Origin: an uncultured Dysgonomonas sp.
GTDB taxonomy: Bacteria; Bacteroidota; Bacteroidia; Bacteroidales; Dysgonomonadaceae
NCBI RefSeq assembly: GCF_900079725.1
Contig: NZ_LT599032.1
Coordinates: 4,460,054-4,524,053 of the forward strand
Direction: 5' to 3'
DNA: 64,000 nt
Shown one piece after another: positions 60,750-64,000 of this stretch. The notes beneath the pieces were generated by a model. It was not told the DNA's origin, searched no databases, and saw only the letters and a program-made list of their open reading frames with translations. The position numbers were made by a program, and so were the translations under genes. Position 1 is the stretch's first letter; each line of letters starts with the position of its first letter.

Positions 60750-60904
60750 CAGCAAATTAATAGTTCTCGTGTTATTTTTCAATAAAATTATTGCTTTTAG
60801 CTTTTGTTTAATAAATTTATGAAGCTATATAGTGTTATTAATTTATATCCATATTATATTTATAAAATAATACACATACTCACAAACAATAATATGTACT
60901 GTCT

Positions 60905-61216
60905 ATGAAACTTAACGACGAATCTGACAATAAGCCTGTAATAACCACACGCTATGTTTTGGATGCCAATTCTTTGATTACATATGTAGTATATGATGAA
61001 GATGGTGACTGGCAGTTTTTTAGTGATGAGGATATTACGGAAAGTGATGCCTGCGTAGTTTCTGTAAAGCAAATATTGGAGCTGGATGATAGTCTTAACG
61101 AACTCGAACTGAAGCCGGGGCAGGCAGCTGAAAGAAGTGATGCTGATGCACCCTGGCAAACAATCAAGCAGAAAAGTAGCCGGAATAATTCATTTGCAGA
61201 AGATGATGAAAATTAA
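60905..61216 (+). CDS. DUF2185/immunity-like small protein
   Basis: 103 aa, acidic and soluble. VLDANSLITYVVYDEDGDWQFFSDEDI followed by VVSVKQILELDDSLNEL and ADAPWQ resembles DUF2185-type proteins, which include immunity proteins of polymorphic toxin systems, with the pattern GWxFxSGDE then a conserved (I/L)xxLDxSL. The match is by eye and only moderate. The next gene, 17 bp on, is also immunity-like, but no toxin gene is visible in the window. Confidence 0.6.
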   Translation: MKLNDESDNKPVITTRYVLDANSLITYVVYDEDGDWQFFSDEDITESDACVVSVKQILELDDSLNELELKPGQAAERSDADAPWQTIKQKSSRNNSFAEDDEN

Positions 61217-61233
61217 CTGTCTGGCTATTGTTA

Positions 61234-61515
61234 ATGAATCGATCGGATAATATTTTTAGTAGCATAGGAGACATCTTTTCAAATAATCCTGCTTTTTATG
61301 GGATATTTATAGTCGTTTTGGGGATCATATTTCTGCTTACGGCTATATACGATGCTAAGTGGATTTTTGGAAATACTACATCTTTCAATATACAAAAAGT
61401 ACAGGGGTGGGTAAATCTTTTCGGTCGAAAGACAACCCGGATTGCTGTCGGGATAATGAGTCTTGTGCTCATCTTAACAGGTTTGCTAATAACATACATT
61501 TATGCCTTCGGATAA
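61234..61515 (+). CDS. Small two-helix membrane protein (Imm17-like)
   Basis: 93 aa from the ATG at 61234; a TTG at 61228 would add two residues. Two transmembrane helices (FYGIFIVVLGIIFLLTAIY and IAVGIMSLVLILTGLLITYIY) flank a central loop with WIFGNTTSFNIQKVQGWVNLFGRKTTRI. The order of helix, tryptophan-containing linker, FGRK-x-x-R and helix resembles Imm17-family immunity proteins. It is separated by 17 bp from the DUF2185-like gene, probably in one transcript, and ends before a hairpin. Confidence 0.6.
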   Translation: MNRSDNIFSSIGDIFSNNPAFYGIFIVVLGIIFLLTAIYDAKWIFGNTTSFNIQKVQGWVNLFGRKTTRIAVGIMSLVLILTGLLITYIYAFG

Positions 61516-61517
61516 AA

Positions 61518-61560
61518 AGCGTAGCCTCCGCACGACATCCCGTCTGTAGAGGCTACTTTG
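61518..61560. terminator. Hairpin between convergent genes
   Basis: GTAGCCTC (61521-61528) pairs with GAGGCTAC (61549-61556) over a 20-nt loop, with only a short T run afterwards. It lies between the Imm17-like gene and the outer-membrane receptor. Confidence 0.6.
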
Positions 61561-61614
61561 TAAACACAATCAATATTAAGTTTAGCCCTAATATTATTCT
61601 CTTGTGAAGAACCC

Positions 61615-63936
61615 TTATTTCTTAGTGCCCGACATGATGCCGGCATCTGTATCGTCGTTATTCAGGCGTTTGTTTGCAGCCTTGTACTGGCGTCCGAAGT
61701 TCAGGTTGAGCGTGAAGTTTACCATCACTATCTGTGCCAGATCATCGGAGTAGACATTCGATACATTCGGCGCAAGCCAGGAATAGTTTTTACTACCCTG
61801 TGTATAGTCTTTGCTGAATGGATTGAACATACCTGCTGACAGGCTCCATTTTTCGGCATTATATCCAACCATAAGAACATGAAATTTCTCTCCTATATCC
61901 TGCGTTTCTCCCCAGTAATTGTTCCAGCGGGTCATTAGTTCAAAATTGAGCATCCACCGTTTATAATTAGCGGTTAGAGATGTGCGCATCCGCCAGTTAG
62001 TATATGTATGGGTGTAATCGTTTCCAAGGCTGATGTAACGGTTCAGACCGGGTGATACACTGAGGGTGATATAGTCTTTCCAAGGCTTTAACTTGAATGT
62101 TGTTTCCATATTTATACGATGGAAACCTTTATGGTTCACATTTGAGCGGACAAACTTGCCATCTTCGAATGTTATCTGTTCCATAATCGGTTTGTGATCG
62201 TAGCTGTATCTCATATAAAACTCGGCTCCGAATATGCCTTTATTGAATCCGGCGTTTAATGTATTGGAATAGAACAGTACAGTTTTCAGGTTAGGATTTC
62301 CTCTTCGGATTTGCAATGAGTCTATTTCCTGCTCCACATTATTCAGGTCGGACAAAGACGGTGAATATCCCGATATATACCCGTTGTAGCGTATATAGGC
62401 GTTATCGTTTATGTTGTATGCTACACGCAAAGTAGGACGGAATATATACTTCTCGTTTTTGCCATCACCTTGACTGTTGTATGTCCGCATCACTCCCAGT
62501 CCTAATGTATAGTTGAATTTATCTTTCCTCCACTGGAACTCACCATAACCATACGTTTCAGCAAAGTTGAGACCTATGTTTGTCGATACGTTCCCATCGT
62601 ATACATTGCTGGTATAGCTTTGGGTATGCTTGATTCCTCCTGATAACTTTCCTGTCTTAAGTTTCTTCTCGTAAATACCTTCCATTATGAATGAGTATTT
62701 ATCTCCGGTTACTGATGAGAATATGTCTGTAGTCAGTTCCTCATTCCTGCGTTCTTCGTACAGGCGTGTCGATTTGGAGTCTATATATGTACCTACGGCA
62801 TTGAATATAATCAGCTGGTCATTCTTCAGGTTACGCTGATAATATAAGTCTAAAGACGGCGTGTTGTTATTCCATGTCGAGTGATCCAATATAGATAGCG
62901 GCGTATTATTATCAGATGAGTATATGATACTTTCTCTGTCCGAAAATTGATTAGGGGTTTTCTGATAGTTGTATCTTAAAGTAGCATTGAACAAATATTT
63001 GTCCGGCTCATTCAGATTATAGTTCACAGCCATATTCAGGCGGTCATCTTTAAATTTGGTAGGTTGTCCCTCTTCTATCCGTTGCAGTGTTTTATCGGGC
63101 AATACAAACGTTTCCTGATTTTCGCGGGTCCAGTCTATACCTCGGCGCGACCAGTATGCATTAACTCCGAACTCCGATTTCTTATTGTTCACTTTTGCTG
63201 AAGCGAAGTTCTCACCCCATCCCATGATAGAGGGCGGCACATTTGCGAGGTTTGCAGACACACTTCCGCCCGATTCCCTGCGGCGGGTAATATAATCGAT
63301 TACAGCAGCCGCATTGTTATGTCTCATTCCCGGATCGTCATGATACTCGATGCGGATAATATCTGCGGGCTGAAGCGCAACCACTTCGGCAATAGTAACC
63401 TCAACGCCATTGATTCGTAGTTGTACGGCGTCTCCTCCGGGTACGGTTACTGTATTATTTATCGGGTTGATGATGATACGTGATAGTTGCAGGTTGCGGA
63501 GAAGAGTGACACCACTGTTGGATGCCCTTATCTGAGCATCGGAAGGTACGATGATTTTCCTGTCAGCCTTTTGAATAACGGCATTTGCGGTAACAGTCAC
63601 ATCTTTGAGTGCTATATCCGAGGCCTCTAACGGAATGCTGCCTATATCTGTATTTTTATTGACGTCGTTAACGGGGATATATGCTTTTCTATAACCTACA
63701 AATGCTGCGGATAGTATATAATTTCCGGTTGGTATATTATTGAAGGCAAAAAGTCCTTTTGTATCAGATGATGCTCCGGCTACAAACGTTGAATCCTGAT
63801 TGAGCAAGGCGATATTTACAAACTCCAAAGCATCGTGAGTATCAGTGTCTACTATCGTACCCGATATTTTGATTTGTGCTGTTGATATGGATGTTATGAT
63901 AGCAAAAAGAGTGAGAAGGGTTAATAAACGTTTCAT
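61615..63936 (-). CDS. Outer-membrane beta-barrel receptor (TonB-dependent-like, OMP_b-brl_3)
   Basis: 773 aa. The signal peptide is MKRLLTLLTLFAIITSISTAQ. A carboxypeptidase-like regulatory domain follows (about 23-105: ISGTIVDTDTHDALEFVNIALLNQDSTFVAGASSDTKGLFAFNNIPTGNY, read as family segments). A plug-like region comes next (about 115-220, with GGDAVQLRINGVEVTIAEVVALQPADIIRIEYHDDPGMRHNN). A long beta-barrel (about 225-750) completes it. This matches the OMP_b-brl_3 group rather than SusC: no SusD partner lies next to it and the length is shorter. Ligand unknown. Its ATG is at 63936 and the upstream 64 bp contain no clear promoter box. Confidence 0.9.
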   Translation of the reverse strand: MKRLLTLLTLFAIITSISTAQIKISGTIVDTDTHDALEFVNIALLNQDSTFVAGASSDTKGLFAFNNIPTGNYILSAAFVGYRKAYIPVNDVNKNTDIGSIPLEASDIALKDVTVTANAVIQKADRKIIVPSDAQIRASNSGVTLLRNLQLSRIIINPINNTVTVPGGDAVQLRINGVEVTIAEVVALQPADIIRIEYHDDPGMRHNNAAAVIDYITRRRESGGSVSANLANVPPSIMGWGENFASAKVNNKKSEFGVNAYWSRRGIDWTRENQETFVLPDKTLQRIEEGQPTKFKDDRLNMAVNYNLNEPDKYLFNATLRYNYQKTPNQFSDRESIIYSSDNNTPLSILDHSTWNNNTPSLDLYYQRNLKNDQLIIFNAVGTYIDSKSTRLYEERRNEELTTDIFSSVTGDKYSFIMEGIYEKKLKTGKLSGGIKHTQSYTSNVYDGNVSTNIGLNFAETYGYGEFQWRKDKFNYTLGLGVMRTYNSQGDGKNEKYIFRPTLRVAYNINDNAYIRYNGYISGYSPSLSDLNNVEQEIDSLQIRRGNPNLKTVLFYSNTLNAGFNKGIFGAEFYMRYSYDHKPIMEQITFEDGKFVRSNVNHKGFHRINMETTFKLKPWKDYITLSVSPGLNRYISLGNDYTHTYTNWRMRTSLTANYKRWMLNFELMTRWNNYWGETQDIGEKFHVLMVGYNAEKWSLSAGMFNPFSKDYTQGSKNYSWLAPNVSNVYSDDLAQIVMVNFTLNLNFGRQYKAANKRLNNDDTDAGIMSGTKK

Positions 63937-64000
63937 AATATCATTGTTTTACTTATTTTACTAATATTGATTTTGTTTATTGATATGACGGATATGGATG

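Noticed and set aside
61615-63936. SusC-type receptor of a polysaccharide utilisation locus
   Set aside because: No SusD partner or glycoside hydrolases adjoin it and its size fits the OMP_b-brl_3 group.
1-64000. tRNA, rRNA, riboswitches, insertion sequences and a replication origin
   Set aside because: I looked through the gaps for cloverleaf-like sequence, transposase ORFs with terminal repeats and known riboswitch cores and saw none; short or diverged RNAs could still be missed without covariance models.

Overview
The window reads as chromosomal DNA of a Bacteroidota bacterium, most likely order Bacteroidales and possibly Dysgonomonas or a relative. This is inferred from gene content and promoters; no 16S or database check was possible. 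The signs are many Bacteroidetes-type promoters (-7 box TAnnTTTG, sometimes with a TTG/TTTG box 18-20 bp upstream), a fused SecDF, a GldB lipoprotein, DUF4296, DUF1080 and OMP_b-brl_3 proteins, a long IleRS, and a Tgt and a DksA-like protein that have lost zinc-ligand cysteines. I found no rRNA, tRNA, CRISPR array, transposase, known riboswitch or complete prophage.

Layout. 1-2.7 kb: end of a Gfo/Idh/MocA oxidoreductase and a two-domain DUF1080 protein (probable keto-glycoside metabolism). 2.8-5.7 kb: amino-acid permease, DUF488 protein, proC. 6.0-10.6 kb: recJ, a metallo-beta-lactamase-fold lipoprotein and recQ. 10.7-16 kb: DUF3788 protein, a short phage-like HTH remnant, a CBS/CorC membrane protein, tgt, an LptF/LptG permease and a KdsC phosphatase. 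16-21.4 kb (minus): topA, a WcaJ-type sugar-phosphate transferase, a nitroreductase, a small membrane protein and a DUF2520 protein packed in one direction. 21.7-29.2 kb: an orphan protein, a decayed secreted-protein gene, then ileS, a dksA-like gene, lspA, a DUF4296 lipoprotein and a small ORF. 29.4-37.8 kb: a surface-glycan locus of seven glycosyltransferases and a WaaP-like kinase. 37.9-46 kb: prfC, a lipoprotein, rfbD, fabD, an RluA-type pseudouridine synthase, an XRE-cupin regulator and an acyl-CoA synthetase. 46-54 kb: secDF, dnaB, gldB-like, a small ORF and tsaD. 54-61.5 kb: a DUF169-marR operon with twin operators, an M48 protease, a secreted protein of 20-residue repeats, a TonB-C-domain protein, a conserved-looking secreted protein of unknown function, cinA and two small immunity-like proteins. 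The window ends with an outer-membrane beta-barrel receptor.

The least expected signal lies between genes. Many intergenic stretches are degenerate tandem arrays with a strict 7-bp period (1.2, 10.6, 11.2, 14.3, 41.3, 49.3 and 59.1 kb) or 8-bp period (8.6 and 45.9 kb). Two long copies, at 49.2 and 59.0 kb, share word order and differ by exactly two heptamers. They also carry repeated TACCTTTG words identical to the -7 promoter consensus. A separate 23-bp dispersed repeat built on the palindrome AGGTC-nnn-GACCT occurs four times, three of them in the same orientation just upstream of start codons. A MarR-type operator pair overlies both promoter boxes of the DUF169-marR operon.
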